Positions 28,458-38,148 of a stretch of DNA of 64,000 nucleotides are shown here, piece after piece (positions within the stretch are counted from its first letter, which is position 1; every line of letters starts with the position of its first letter). The notes beneath the pieces are model-generated. The model did no database searches. It was given only the letters and a program-made list of their open reading frames with translations, and was not told the DNA's origin. A program made the position numbers and the translations under genes. The DNA is taken from the NCBI RefSeq assembly GCF_900129685.1, contig NZ_FQWM01000006.1:124001-188000 (forward strand). Reading direction: 5' to 3'. Origin of the DNA: Cognatishimia maritima. Its GTDB lineage: Bacteria > Pseudomonadota > Alphaproteobacteria > Rhodobacterales > Rhodobacteraceae.

Positions 28458-30233
28458 ATGCCAAGTTACACAGCCCCCGTCAAAGACATGCAGTTCGTAC
28501 TGCACGATGTGCTGAAAGTCAGCGATAGCGACACGCCCGGCTACTCTGATCTGGATCGCGATTTCACCGCTGCAATCCTTGAAGAAGCAGGCCGCATTAA
28601 CAGCGAAGTGGTCGCACCGCTAAATTTGGTTGGCGATACCGAAGGCTGCCGGCTTGAGAACGGTGTAGTCTATACGCCGACTGGGTTCAAACAGGCCTTC
28701 GAGCAGGTCAAAGCTGGCGGCTGGACTGGGCTGGACATGCCCGAAGAATATAGCGGCCAGGGCATGCCTGTCGTGCTTGGCACAGCAGTGGGCGAGATGT
28801 TCTCTGCCGCCAACCAATCCTTCACAATGTACCAAGGCCTGACGCATGGCGCGGCATCGGCCATTCTGGCCCACGGGACAGAGGGGCAAAAATCGACTTA
28901 CCTGCCGAATATGGTCAGCTGCCAATGGACCGGCACAATGAACCTGACGGAGCCCCATTGCGGCACCGATTTGGGGTTGATGCGCACCAAGGCCGTCCCG
29001 CAAGAGGATGGCAGCTACAAGATCACTGGCCAGAAAATTTTCATCTCTGCCGGCGAACATGACATGGCCGAGAACATAATCCACCTTGTTCTTGCAAAAA
29101 TCCCGGGTGGGCCAGAGGGTATCAAAGGGGTCTCGCTGTTTATCGTGCCGAAGTTCCTTGTCAATGAAGATAGCGCGCTTGGCAGCCGCAATGGCGTGAC
29201 GGTCGGCAACATCGAAAAGAAAATGGGCATTCACGGCAATGCGACCTGTGTCATGAATTATGACGAGGCAACCGGTTTCCTTCTAGGCGAAGAACACAAG
29301 GGCATGCGCGCCATGTTCACCATGATGAATGAGGCACGGCTGGGAGTGGGCATGCAAGGCCTGGCCCAGGCAGAAGCCGCCTATCAGAACGCTGTCTCCT
29401 ATGCCAAAGACCGCCTGCAGGGCCGTGATGTGACCGGCGTGAAAAACCCGGAAGGGCCAGCCGACCCGCTGATCGTACATCCTGATATTCGCCGTGCGCT
29501 AATGGATCAGAAAAGTTTCGTCGAAGGCGGCCGCGCTTTTCTATTGTGGGGCGCACAGCTGATTGATCAGGCCCATCGGGCGGGTGACGAAGACGCAGAT
29601 GGGCTGGTGTCCCTCTTGACCCCTGTCATCAAGGGGTTCCTGACCGATCAGGGCTATGACATGACCGTACAGGCCCAGCAGGTTTATGGGGGGCACGGCT
29701 ATATCGAAGAACACGGCATGAGCCAGTTCACCCGCGACGCCCGGATCACCATGATCTACGAAGGCGCAAATGGGGTGCAGGCGCTGGATCTTGTGGGCCG
29801 CAAGCTGGCGCAAGATGGCGGCAAACACGTGATGGCCTTCTTTGATCTGGTCAAAGAATTCTGCAAAGAACACGCAGACGACGACGCCATGGCAGAGTTC
29901 ACCGCGCCCCTGAAAACAGCAAGCAAACACCTGCAAGCCGCTGGCATGTACTTCATGCAGAACGGCATGAAAAACCCAAACCATGCGCTGGCGGGGTCCT
30001 ATGACTTCATGCATCTTTTCGGCCATGTCTGCCTGGGCCTGATGTGGGCGCGGATGGCGCGGGCGTCCCTTGATGCACGTGCGAATGGCACGACCGATCC
30101 CGCGTTCCATGAGACCAAACTTGCCACTGCGCGCTACTATATGGCCCGCCGCCTACCGGCGACATCCATGCATCTGGCGCGCATCGAAAGCGGTGCGGAT
30201 CCGGTGATGGCGCTGCCAGCAGAGGCCTTCTGA
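28458..30233 (+). CDS. Acyl-CoA dehydrogenase, ~590-residue C-terminally extended type
   Basis: FAD enzyme that introduces the alpha-beta double bond in acyl-CoA. 591 residues; this class has an N-terminal lead ([18 protein letters not shown]), the FAD-binding core ([17 protein letters not shown], then [15 protein letters not shown]), the catalytic-base segment [16 protein letters not shown] near residue 435, and an extra C-terminal helical domain. The class includes general FadE-like enzymes and the methylmercaptopropionyl-CoA dehydrogenase DmdC; sequence inspection cannot separate them. CAGGAGG precedes the ATG. It is probably under MerR 2 control. Confidence 0.92.
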   Translation: MPSYTAPVKDMQFVLHDVLKVSDSDTPGYSDLDRDFTAAILEEAGRINSEVVAPLNLVGDTEGCRLENGVVYTPTGFKQAFEQVKAGGWTGLDMPEEYSGQGMPVVLGTAVGEMFSAANQSFTMYQGLTHGAASAILAHGTEGQKSTYLPNMVSCQWTGTMNLTEPHCGTDLGLMRTKAVPQEDGSYKITGQKIFISAGEHDMAENIIHLVLAKIPGGPEGIKGVSLFIVPKFLVNEDSALGSRNGVTVGNIEKKMGIHGNATCVMNYDEATGFLLGEEHKGMRAMFTMMNEARLGVGMQGLAQAEAAYQNAVSYAKDRLQGRDVTGVKNPEGPADPLIVHPDIRRALMDQKSFVEGGRAFLLWGAQLIDQAHRAGDEDADGLVSLLTPVIKGFLTDQGYDMTVQAQQVYGGHGYIEEHGMSQFTRDARITMIYEGANGVQALDLVGRKLAQDGGKHVMAFFDLVKEFCKEHADDDAMAEFTAPLKTASKHLQAAGMYFMQNGMKNPNHALAGSYDFMHLFGHVCLGLMWARMARASLDARANGTTDPAFHETKLATARYYMARRLPATSMHLARIESGADPVMALPAEAF

Positions 30234-30242
30234 GGAAAGATC

Positions 30243-30455
30243 ATGCCCAAGCGCTTTCGCCTCACCCGCCGCCTGCCAATTGCCGTGACCGAGGATGCGT
30301 ATCGGAGGCTGAAACGGTTCTCACAGGACGCCGGACTGGACGAAGGTGAGGCACTGTCGTTCCTGTTTGAAAACTTCGACGCGGTTACGGATGACGAAAA
30401 TCTGGCGCACCGCCTGCGCCAATTCAATTTGGAACTCGATGCGCGCAAACGCTGA
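30243..30455 (+). CDS. Small conserved-looking protein, ribbon-helix-helix-like, 70 aa
   Basis: A basic N-terminus (PKRFRLTRRLPIAVTEDAYRR) followed by two predicted helices around DAGLDEGEALSFLFENF resembles a ribbon-helix-helix DNA-binding fold, but this is a weak structural impression and no family is certain. A good ribosome site (TGAGGAAAG) and a 9-base gap after the acyl-CoA dehydrogenase stop support it as a real operon gene. Confidence 0.6.
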   Translation: MPKRFRLTRRLPIAVTEDAYRRLKRFSQDAGLDEGEALSFLFENFDAVTDDENLAHRLRQFNLELDARKR

Positions 30456-30517
30456 GAAATGCAACGCGGTAAAGGTTGGAGAATTGAGTATTTTTGGAAA
30501 GATGAAACCATGGTCCA

Positions 30518-30558
30518 CCCTACCCGCAGGCCATCGCGCGCGCGGCCTATGGGTAGGG
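30518..30558. repeat. Long inverted repeat in the intergenic region before the GST gene
   Basis: Arms CCCTACCC (30518-30525) and GGGTAGGG (30551-30558), with inner arms AGGCC/GGCCT around a GC-alternating centre. It shares the CCACCCTAC word with the hairpin repeat family. The 264-base gap also has CTGGGGG/CCCCCAG at 30671-30691. No T-run follows either. Confidence 0.6.
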
Positions 30559-30719
30559 TTTCACCTTTCACGGCCATCGGCTCTCCAGCCTGTACCGCGA
30601 TACGACAGAACCACTGCAAGTTTAAGAAAATCCGAACGACATTCATCTTTCTACAAATACTCCACGGGGATCTGGGGGTGTGAAACCCCCAGCGTGACCC
30701 GTCAACCCATGAGGCGCAT

Positions 30720-31361
30720 ATGACCATCAAACTTTATTGCTTTGGCGAAAGCGGAAACGCTTACAAGGCCGCGCTGGCGCTGGAACTTTCGGGGCTCGCG
30801 TGGGAGCCGGTCTATGTGGATTTCTTTAATGGGGAGGCTCGGAGCGAGGCTTACCTCAACACCGTGAACGAGATGGGCGAAGTGCCCGTTATGGTCGACG
30901 GCGACTTGAAGCTAACGCAATCGGGCGTGATCCAACAATATGTCGCCGACAAATCTGGTAAGTTCGGAGGGCGAAACGACCAAGAGCGTTACGAAATTCT
31001 GCGTTGGGTGCTGTGGGACAACCACAAGCTTTCGTCACAAAACGGGATCACACGATTTCTTTTGAATTTCATTCCCGAAGACAAGCGCCCGACCGAGGCC
31101 ATCGCTTTCTTGCAAGGCCGTCTGCAAGCCGCCTACAAAGTTCTAGAGGGTCATTTGGAGGGGCGAGACTGGATCGTTGGCGATGCGATCACCAATGCCG
31201 ACATTTCTTGCTGCGGCTACCTCTTTTACCCGGAGCCTTACGGATTTGACCGCAAGGCCTGGCCAAATATCGACCGCTGGCTCGCCAATATCGAGGCCAC
31301 GCCAGGTTGGAAACACCCCTATGATTTGATGCCCGGTCACCCAAGTGATCGTGGCTTGTAA
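30720..31361 (+). CDS. Glutathione S-transferase family protein
   Basis: 213-residue two-domain GST. The N-terminal thioredoxin-like domain (IKLYCFGESGNAYKAALALELSG) has a cis-Pro region GEVPVMVDGDLKLTQS that binds glutathione, and the C-terminal helical domain contains the hydrophobic-staple-like DAITNADISCCGYLF. Substrate unknown. It sits inside the beta-oxidation gene string, so it might handle reactive enoyl or thiol intermediates; that is inference. Confidence 0.92.
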   Translation: MTIKLYCFGESGNAYKAALALELSGLAWEPVYVDFFNGEARSEAYLNTVNEMGEVPVMVDGDLKLTQSGVIQQYVADKSGKFGGRNDQERYEILRWVLWDNHKLSSQNGITRFLLNFIPEDKRPTEAIAFLQGRLQAAYKVLEGHLEGRDWIVGDAITNADISCCGYLFYPEPYGFDRKAWPNIDRWLANIEATPGWKHPYDLMPGHPSDRGL

Positions 31362-31371
31362 GGAGAAGAGC

Positions 31372-32583
31372 ATGTCTGACGCCTTTATCTATGACGCCGT
31401 GCGCTCTGTGCGCGGCAAGGGCCGCAAGGATGGTGCGCTGCATGAAGTGAGTGCGCCCTATCTGAGTGCCGCGGTTTTGAATGCGCTAAAGGTGCGCAAC
31501 AATCTGGAAGGCCATGCAGTTGAGGACGTGATCTGGGGCAATGTCACTCAGGTCGGCGAACAAGGGGCGTGTTTGGCGCGCACGGCGGTTCTTGCCTCGG
31601 ACCTTGATGAGAGCATCCCCGGCGTGTCGATCAACCGCTTTTGTGCTTCGGGTCTTGAAGCTGTCAATATGGCCGCAAACCAAGTGCGCGGCGGCGGCGG
31701 TGACGCTTACATTGCAGGTGGCGTCGAATGTATGAGCCGCGTGCCGATGGGCATGGACGGCGGCGCTATTGCCGTTGATCCCTCCATCGCAATTGACAAC
31801 TACTTTGTGCCGCAGGGTATCTCCGCAGACATCATCGCGACCGAATATGGGTTTACGCGCGATCAGGCGGATGCGCTTGCGGTCGAAAGCCAACGTCGTG
31901 CCAAAGCGGCTTGGGATGCCGGTCATTTTGAAAAGTCCATCATTCCGGTTGAAGACATCAATGGCCTGCCGATCCTTTCGCACGATGAATACATGCGCCC
32001 CGAAACCGATATGCAGTCACTTGGCGTATTGAAGCCTTCGTTTAAAGACATGGGTGAATTCATGCCCGGTTTCGACAAGATCGCGCTGATGAAATACCCG
32101 CATCTAGAGAAGATCGAGCATATCCACCACGCCGGGAACTCTTCGGGTATTGTGGACGGCTCTGCCGCTGTTCTGATTGGCAACAAAGAATTTGGCGAGC
32201 GCATGGGGTTGAAACCCCGCGCGCGCATCAGATCGACGGCCAAGATCGGCACCGATCCGACAATCATGCTGACTGGCCCCGTCCCCGTGACTCAGAAAAT
32301 CCTGCGAGAAAGCGGGATGGAGATTGGGGACATTGACCTATTTGAAGTCAACGAAGCCTTTGCATCGGTTGTTCTGAGGTTCATGCAAGCTTTTGACGCC
32401 GATCCGACCAAGGTCAACGTCAATGGCGGCTCTATCGCGATGGGTCACCCGCTGGGCGCAACCGGGGCTATGATCCTCGGTACGCTCTTGGATGAACTCG
32501 AGCGTTCGGGCAAAGAAACCGGTCTGGCGACACTGTGCATCGGCTCTGGCATGGGTGCTGCAACGATCATCGAGCGTGTCTGA
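31372..32583 (+). CDS. fadA: Acetyl-CoA C-acyltransferase (thiolase)
   Basis: 403-residue thiolase that cleaves 3-ketoacyl-CoA with CoA. Start taken at the ATG preceded by AAGGAG; the frame extends upstream without support. The nucleophilic Cys is in [16 protein letters not shown] (near residue 90), and the second catalytic pair is in [18 protein letters not shown] and [13 protein letters not shown]. Ends with a TGATG junction into the cupin gene. With the FadB-type enzyme it completes a beta-oxidation pair. Confidence 0.95.
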   Translation: MSDAFIYDAVRSVRGKGRKDGALHEVSAPYLSAAVLNALKVRNNLEGHAVEDVIWGNVTQVGEQGACLARTAVLASDLDESIPGVSINRFCASGLEAVNMAANQVRGGGGDAYIAGGVECMSRVPMGMDGGAIAVDPSIAIDNYFVPQGISADIIATEYGFTRDQADALAVESQRRAKAAWDAGHFEKSIIPVEDINGLPILSHDEYMRPETDMQSLGVLKPSFKDMGEFMPGFDKIALMKYPHLEKIEHIHHAGNSSGIVDGSAAVLIGNKEFGERMGLKPRARIRSTAKIGTDPTIMLTGPVPVTQKILRESGMEIGDIDLFEVNEAFASVVLRFMQAFDADPTKVNVNGGSIAMGHPLGATGAMILGTLLDELERSGKETGLATLCIGSGMGAATIIERV

Positions 32584-33056
32584 TGCCAAAGATTGATCTT
32601 GATAAAATCGCGCCTCGGACGGGCACCATCTACCCCGAAATCCACCACGCAGAGATGGCGGGGCGGTCAAGCTTGCGCTTCAGCGATGCAGCGGGGCTGA
32701 CCCAGTTTGGGGCCAATATCACCATATTGGAGCCGGGCGCGAAATCGAGCTTGCGGCACTGGCATGAAACCCAAGACGAGTTCGTTATGGTGATGTATGG
32801 CACGGCAACTCTTGTCGATAACACTGGCGAGACTGAATTGACTGCGGGAGAATGCGCGGCCTTTCCGGCAGGTGATCCCAACGGCCATACAATTGTGAAC
32901 AAGTCGGACGCAGAAGTCCGCTTTCTGGCCGTCGGTGCGCGCACCCCTACCGAAATCGCGTGGTACAGCGACCTTGATATGAAAGTGACCATCGATGAAG
33001 GTGGTTACGCCTTCACCCGCAAAGACGGCAGCCCCTATCCGGGAGATGATACATGA
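32583..33056 (+). CDS. Cupin-domain protein in the beta-oxidation operon
   Basis: 157-residue single cupin. The metal-binding motif is [20 protein letters not shown] with a later His in NGHTIVNKS. The start codon shares one base with the thiolase stop (TGATG), and the stop overlaps the fadB-like start (ATGA), so it is firmly built into the operon. The biochemical role is unknown; sugar- or acid-binding cupins of this size are widespread. Confidence 0.9.
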   Translation: MPKIDLDKIAPRTGTIYPEIHHAEMAGRSSLRFSDAAGLTQFGANITILEPGAKSSLRHWHETQDEFVMVMYGTATLVDNTGETELTAGECAAFPAGDPNGHTIVNKSDAEVRFLAVGARTPTEIAWYSDLDMKVTIDEGGYAFTRKDGSPYPGDDT

Positions 33057-35242
33057 CTGATTTTACAATGAATATCGATGCCGAGGGCATCGCGACTCTG
33101 GTTTGGGACACCCAAGGCAAAAGCATGAATGTGCTGAACCTTGAGGCACTGGAATTGCTGGACAAATACACCGATGAGGCGCTGGCGGATGACAACGTCA
33201 AAGGCATCATCATCACCTCTGGTAAGAAGGGCTCTTTTGCGGGGGGAATGGACCTCAATATCATCGCCAAAATGAAAGAGATGGCCGGCGATAATCCCGC
33301 CAAAGGTCTGTTTGATGGCATTATGAATATGCACCGCATCCTGCGCAAAATCGAACGTGCAGGAATGGACCCGAAGACCAACAAGGGCGGAAAACCGATA
33401 GCCTGCGTGATGCCCGGCACAGGTCTGGGCATTGGGTTAGAAATCCCCTTAGCGACACATCGGATTTTTGCTGCTGACAATCCCAAGGCCAAAATCGGCC
33501 TGCCAGAAATCATGGTCGGCATCTTCCCCGGTGCGGGCGGAACAACACGACTTGTCCGAAAGATGGGAGCCATGGCGGCAGCGCCTTTCTTGTTGGAGGG
33601 CAAGTTGAGCGATCCGCAAAAAGCCAAAGCAGCAGGTCTGATAGATGAGGTCAGCGATGACCCCATGGCGGCAGCACGCGCATGGATTTTGTCCGAACCT
33701 AAGATCGTCAAACCCTGGGATGAAAAAGGCTACAAGATGCCCGGGGGTGCACCCTATCACCCCGCAGGTTTCATGACATACGTTGGTGCATCTGCCATGG
33801 TGCACGGCAAAACTTGGGGCGCTTTCCCGGCGGCCAAGGCGCTGCTCAGCGCAGTTTATGAGGGCGCATTGGTGCCCTTTGACACGGCGCTAAAGATCGA
33901 AGCGCGCTGGTTTACAAATGTGCTGATGAACCCGAGCTCTGGGGCGATGATCCGGAGTCTATTCATCAACAAAGAGGCGCTGGAAAAGGGTGCGAACCGC
34001 CCTGCGGTTGACGATCAGAAGGTCAAAAAGGTTGGCGTGCTTGGCGCGGGTATGATGGGCGCTGGTATCGCCTTGATCTCTGCCAAAGCGGGGATCGACG
34101 TTGTGCTGATTGACCAGACCCAAGAGGCCGCGGATCGCGGTAAGGCCTATACGGAAAGCTATGCGGATAAAGGGATTGCGCGTAAAAAGGCCACGCCAGA
34201 ACAGAAAGAGGCGATGCTTTCACGGATCACCGCAACCACCGATCTGGATACGCTGAAAGACGTCGACCTGATCATTGAAGCCGTGTTCGAAGACCCAAAG
34301 GTCAAGGCGGAGATGACCCAAAGGGTCGAAGCAATCATTCCCAAAGACGCGATCTTTGCCTCGAACACCTCGACCCTGCCAATCAGCGAACTGGCCAAGG
34401 CATCACGTCGAGCGGATCAGTTTATTGGTATCCATTTCTTCTCTCCGGTCGAAAAGATGCTGTTGGTTGAGATCATCAAAGGCAAAGAGACAGGCGACCG
34501 CGCGGTGGCCAAGGCGCTGGATTATGTCCGCCAGATCAAGAAGACCCCCATCGTGGTGAACGACGCTAGGTTCTTTTATGCCAATCGTTGCATCATCCCC
34601 TACATCAACGAAGGGCTGCGGATGGTTGGCGAAGGCGTGGCCCCTGCCCTCATCGACAATGCCGCGCAGCTGCTCGGCTTCCCGGTCGGGCCGCTGCAAT
34701 TGGTCGATGAGACCTCAATCGATCTGGGTGCAAAAATCGCCCGTGCGACCAAGGCCGCGATGGGCGACGCCTACCCAGATGAGGCGGTGGATGAGGTGAT
34801 TTTCTTTATGGAAAGCCAAGGTCGCCTGGGGCGCAAAGCCAAAGCGGGCTTTTATGACTACGACGACAAAGGCAAACGCCAAGGCTATTGGACCGGACTA
34901 AAGGATCAATACGCGCGGTTGGAAGAACAGCCCGATGTCACCGAAGTTCAAAACCGTCTGATGTTCGCACAGGTGCTTGAGGCGGTGCGCGCGCTTGAAG
35001 AGGGTGTTTTGGAAGATATCCGTGAGGGTGACGTTGGCGCGATCCTCGGCTGGGGATTTGCACCTTGGTCGGGCGGACCATTCTCTTGGCTTGATATTGT
35101 CGGTTCACCCTGGGCCGCAGCACAATGCGACACGCTCGAAGAAAAATACGGGGCGCGCTTTGCTTGCCCGACCCTTCTGCGTGACATGGCGTCAAATCTC
35201 GACAGTTTCTATGGCCGTTTCAACGGCGCGCAGGCTGCATAA
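33053..35242 (+). CDS. fadJ: FadB/FadJ-type multifunctional beta-oxidation enzyme
   Basis: 729 residues with two catalytic halves. The N-terminal enoyl-CoA hydratase/isomerase domain (1-~190) has IITSGKKGSFAGGMDLN and the oxyanion region GTGLGIGLEIPLATHRI. The 3-hydroxyacyl-CoA dehydrogenase domain starts near residue 325 with the NAD motif GVLGAGMMGAGIALISAKAG and contains ASNTSTLPISELA and GIHFFSPVEKM. It converts enoyl-CoA to 3-ketoacyl-CoA for the thiolase encoded two genes upstream. Confidence 0.95.
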   Translation: MTDFTMNIDAEGIATLVWDTQGKSMNVLNLEALELLDKYTDEALADDNVKGIIITSGKKGSFAGGMDLNIIAKMKEMAGDNPAKGLFDGIMNMHRILRKIERAGMDPKTNKGGKPIACVMPGTGLGIGLEIPLATHRIFAADNPKAKIGLPEIMVGIFPGAGGTTRLVRKMGAMAAAPFLLEGKLSDPQKAKAAGLIDEVSDDPMAAARAWILSEPKIVKPWDEKGYKMPGGAPYHPAGFMTYVGASAMVHGKTWGAFPAAKALLSAVYEGALVPFDTALKIEARWFTNVLMNPSSGAMIRSLFINKEALEKGANRPAVDDQKVKKVGVLGAGMMGAGIALISAKAGIDVVLIDQTQEAADRGKAYTESYADKGIARKKATPEQKEAMLSRITATTDLDTLKDVDLIIEAVFEDPKVKAEMTQRVEAIIPKDAIFASNTSTLPISELAKASRRADQFIGIHFFSPVEKMLLVEIIKGKETGDRAVAKALDYVRQIKKTPIVVNDARFFYANRCIIPYINEGLRMVGEGVAPALIDNAAQLLGFPVGPLQLVDETSIDLGAKIARATKAAMGDAYPDEAVDEVIFFMESQGRLGRKAKAGFYDYDDKGKRQGYWTGLKDQYARLEEQPDVTEVQNRLMFAQVLEAVRALEEGVLEDIREGDVGAILGWGFAPWSGGPFSWLDIVGSPWAAAQCDTLEEKYGARFACPTLLRDMASNLDSFYGRFNGAQAA

Positions 35243-35263
35243 AGCACTTCAGATACCCTCACC

Positions 35264-35293
35264 TTCCGCAGCTGGTTTCGCCCGGCTGCGGAA
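35264..35293. repeat. Inverted repeat after the fadJ-like gene
   Basis: Perfect 9-base arms TTCCGCAGC and GCTGCGGAA with a 12-base loop; no T-run. The word CCTTCCGCAG recurs about 90 bases downstream, and TTTTCCGC/GCGGAAAA at 5657-5680 is similar. It could still end transcription. Confidence 0.55.
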
Positions 35294-35305
35294 AGCCAAC
35301 CCATT

Positions 35306-35318
35306 GAACGTCACGTAA
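35306..35318. promoter_or_regulatory. Candidate MerR operator before the acyl-CoA synthetase gene
   Basis: GAACGT-C-ACGTAA, related to the dyads at 27886-27953 but with a 1-base spacer and an imperfect left arm. It lies about 90 bases before the synthetase ATG. If real, it would tie the synthetase to the same regulator as the upstream operon. Confidence 0.4.
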
Positions 35319-35408
35319 AACTACGGACGTGTTCATACGGGTTTCGCGAATGCACCTTCCGCAGTAGGCTTTTCTCTATAGTTCGGATTGACTGGGGAGG
35401 GTTTTCCG

Positions 35409-37037
35409 ATGGGATGGATGAAAGACGAAACCGGTTTGGGGAAAACCCCGGCCAATTATGTGCCACTAACGCCGCTGTCGCACTTGCATCGGGCGGCGCA
35501 AATCTATCCCGAGCGTCTTGCTGTGATCTACGGCAAGCATCGGGCCACCTACCAAGAGTATCATCAACACGTGACCCGCCTTGCCAGTGCGCTTGCAGGC
35601 ATGGGCATTGAACCCGGCGATGTGGTGGCCACCCTGCTGCCAAACATCCCCGCTCAGGTCGAGGCGCATTTCGGCGTCCCGGCTTGCGGTGCAGTCTTGA
35701 ACACCATCAACACGCGGCTTGATGTATCGACTGTCGCCTACATTCTGGATCACGGCGAGGCCAAGGTGCTTTTGGTGGACAGCGCGTTCATCCCTCTGGC
35801 TGAACAATCCATTGCCGCCATGGACGGTCCCGCCCCCACGATCATCGAGGTCGCCGACCCAAATGCAGGCATCGCTGCCACCGGAAACTACCCAGAATAC
35901 GAAACGGTCCTTCGTGCAGCCGAGCCGGACTTTGGCTGGGTTTGGCCAGAGGACGAATGGGAAAGTCTTGCGCTGAACTACACATCTGGCACCACGGGGC
36001 GGCCCAAAGGGGTGGTTTACCACCATCGCGGGGCCTACCTGATGACGATGGGCACGCTGGTCAGTTGGCACATGGGCCAGACGCCTGTTTACCTGACGAT
36101 TGTGCCACTTTTTCATTGCAACGGCTGGAACCACTGTTGGATGATCCCAATTGTGGGTGGCACTGTTGTGTGCTGCCGCGAAGTCACTGCAGCGAATGTT
36201 TTTAATGCCATCGCCGACGAGGGCGTCACACATTTTGGCGGGGCACCCATCGTTCTCAACACTTTAGTGAACGCCCCCGCAGAAGAGCGTCGCGATTTTG
36301 ATCACGAGATTCAGGTATTCACCGCAGGCGCGCCCCCGGCACCAGCGACCCTCTCCAAGGTCGCAAAACTGGGCTTTAACGTCACCCATGTCTATGGCCT
36401 GACCGAGACCTATGGTCACGTTACCGAATGCCTGTGGCAGGCAGATCGATGGGACGGTGTCGACGAAGATCAAACCGCTGGGCTGAAAGCACGACAGGGC
36501 GTGGCAATGCCGATGGTGGAACCCGTTCTCGTGCGCTCAAGCGATCAGTCAACCGTGCCGCACGACGGTGCGACACCGGGCGAGATCGCCCTGCGCGGCA
36601 ATACGGTGATGAAGGGGTATCTGAAGAACCCGGAAGCCACTGCAGAGGCCTTCAAGGGTGGGTATTTCAATTCTGGCGATATCGCAGTGCAGCATCCCGA
36701 CAGCTATATCCAGATCGCGGATCGGGCCAAGGACATCATCATTTCCGGCGGCGAAAACATCAGTTCAGTCGAGGTTGAAAACACGCTGATGGCGCATCCC
36801 GATGTCCTGCTGGCGTCGGTTGTGGCGATGCCACATGAAAAATGGGGCGAAGTGCCCTGCGCCTTTGTTGAACTCAAAGAGGGCGCAACCGAGGATGTAG
36901 CCGCCCTAATCGCCTTCTCGCGCGAACGGCTGGCTGGCTTCAAAACGCCAAAACAGGTTGTCTTTGACACGCTGCCCAAAACGGCAACCGGCAAAGTGCA
37001 GAAATTTGAACTGCGCAAGCGGGCGGCAGACCTCTAG
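35409..37037 (+). CDS. Acyl-CoA synthetase (AMP-forming)
   Basis: 542-residue ANL-superfamily ligase that activates a carboxylic acid with ATP and CoA. Start taken at the ATG (GWMKDETGLG) with GGGGAGGG about 8 bases upstream; a longer TTG frame exists. Motifs: P-loop LNYTSGTTGRPKGVVYHH, VYGLTETYGHVTE, the hinge region ISGGENISSVEVEN, and the catalytic Lys in PKTATGKVQKFELR. Chain-length preference is unknown; medium-chain fatty acids are typical for this subgroup. Confidence 0.93.
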   Translation: MGWMKDETGLGKTPANYVPLTPLSHLHRAAQIYPERLAVIYGKHRATYQEYHQHVTRLASALAGMGIEPGDVVATLLPNIPAQVEAHFGVPACGAVLNTINTRLDVSTVAYILDHGEAKVLLVDSAFIPLAEQSIAAMDGPAPTIIEVADPNAGIAATGNYPEYETVLRAAEPDFGWVWPEDEWESLALNYTSGTTGRPKGVVYHHRGAYLMTMGTLVSWHMGQTPVYLTIVPLFHCNGWNHCWMIPIVGGTVVCCREVTAANVFNAIADEGVTHFGGAPIVLNTLVNAPAEERRDFDHEIQVFTAGAPPAPATLSKVAKLGFNVTHVYGLTETYGHVTECLWQADRWDGVDEDQTAGLKARQGVAMPMVEPVLVRSSDQSTVPHDGATPGEIALRGNTVMKGYLKNPEATAEAFKGGYFNSGDIAVQHPDSYIQIADRAKDIIISGGENISSVEVENTLMAHPDVLLASVVAMPHEKWGEVPCAFVELKEGATEDVAALIAFSRERLAGFKTPKQVVFDTLPKTATGKVQKFELRKRAADL

Positions 37038-37118
37038 GTCAATTGCAGCGGGCTGTCATTGCGCGTAGACTGCGCCGCAAAAGAAGCGGCAACAATGGCA
37101 CAAGGGCAGTCTTAAGCA

Positions 37119-38129
37119 ATGACCGCGCTGAACAAATATCAGCGGCTCGAAGCATCGGGCCTTTGGCGTGCGAGCGCGGATGATCAGCGCCGAGAGGTGA
37201 TTGCCTCAATTGGGGATGCAACGCTTGTGATCTCTGACTTGCAGGACCGCCCCCTGACCCATTGGTCAATCCCCGCAATCAAGCGCAGCAATCCGGGGAA
37301 ATTGCCAGCAACCTACCACCCTGCGGGCGATCCTTCGGAAACCTTGGAACTCGCCGAAAACGAAGCAGAGATGGTCGCGGCGATCAGCAAACTGCAGCGC
37401 GCCATCCACCGCAAAGAGGCCCATCCCGGCCGCCTGCGTGGCGCCGTCGTGGCCGCAACCATCGCTGTTATTGCACTTGGCGGGTTTTTCTGGCTTCCGG
37501 GTGCACTGCGCCATCACGTGGCCAACGTCATGCCAGAGATCAACCGCGTTGTGATCGGCCAAGACGTGTTGCGCACCATGGCGCGGGCGACAGGCAATGC
37601 CTGTCACGAGGACATCGCTGATGGTGCCTTGGGTAAGTTGGCCTTGGAGCTTGGCATCAATGAAATTGTTGTTGTGCCCGGCGGCATACGCACCACTGCC
37701 AGCCTGCCGGGTGGTGTCGTATTACTCTCACGCGAGGTATTGGAAGACCACGAAGACCCAGCCGTTGCCGCAGGGTATGTGGCCGCTGAAATCCTACGCG
37801 CCGAACGCATTGATCCGCTGGTAACGCTGTTGGAAACCGGAGGGATCGCCGCAAGCTTCAGGCTTTTGACCACAGGACAACTGCAATCGGAAACTTTGAA
37901 ATCCTACGCGGAACATCTGGTGACACAATCACCGGCCGAAGTTGATTACAACGCGTTGGCAGACCGCCTGACATCGCATGGCATTCCAGCAAGTCCATAT
38001 GGCTATGCAGTTGATATATCCGGCGAAACCACCATCGAATTGATCGAGGCCGATGCCTTGATGACGCAATCCAAACCGATCATGTCAGATGGAGAATGGG
38101 TCTCATTGCAAGAGATCTGCAACCGTTAG
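37119..38129 (+). CDS. Membrane-anchored M48-like protein lacking the zinc motif
   Basis: 336 residues: a cytoplasmic head (1-103), one transmembrane helix near 108-128 (VVAATIAVIALGGFFWLPGAL), and an exported domain. The segment TTASLPGGVVLLSREVLEDHEDPAVAAGYVAAEIL resembles the M48 peptidase core, where LPGG is followed by the HExxH zinc helix, but here that helix reads AAEIL, so the metal ligands are absent. I infer a non-catalytic relative of M48 peptidases. It has no obvious operon partner. Confidence 0.75.
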   Translation: MTALNKYQRLEASGLWRASADDQRREVIASIGDATLVISDLQDRPLTHWSIPAIKRSNPGKLPATYHPAGDPSETLELAENEAEMVAAISKLQRAIHRKEAHPGRLRGAVVAATIAVIALGGFFWLPGALRHHVANVMPEINRVVIGQDVLRTMARATGNACHEDIADGALGKLALELGINEIVVVPGGIRTTASLPGGVVLLSREVLEDHEDPAVAAGYVAAEILRAERIDPLVTLLETGGIAASFRLLTTGQLQSETLKSYAEHLVTQSPAEVDYNALADRLTSHGIPASPYGYAVDISGETTIELIEADALMTQSKPIMSDGEWVSLQEICNR

Positions 38130-38148
38130 GCCGTTGCAAAAATGCAGC

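Noticed and set aside
28458-37037. DMSP demethylation cluster (DmdB/DmdC)
   Set aside because: The acyl-CoA dehydrogenase belongs to the length class that includes DmdC, but thiolase and a FadB-type enzyme indicate ordinary beta-oxidation, and no DmdA or DmdD is present.
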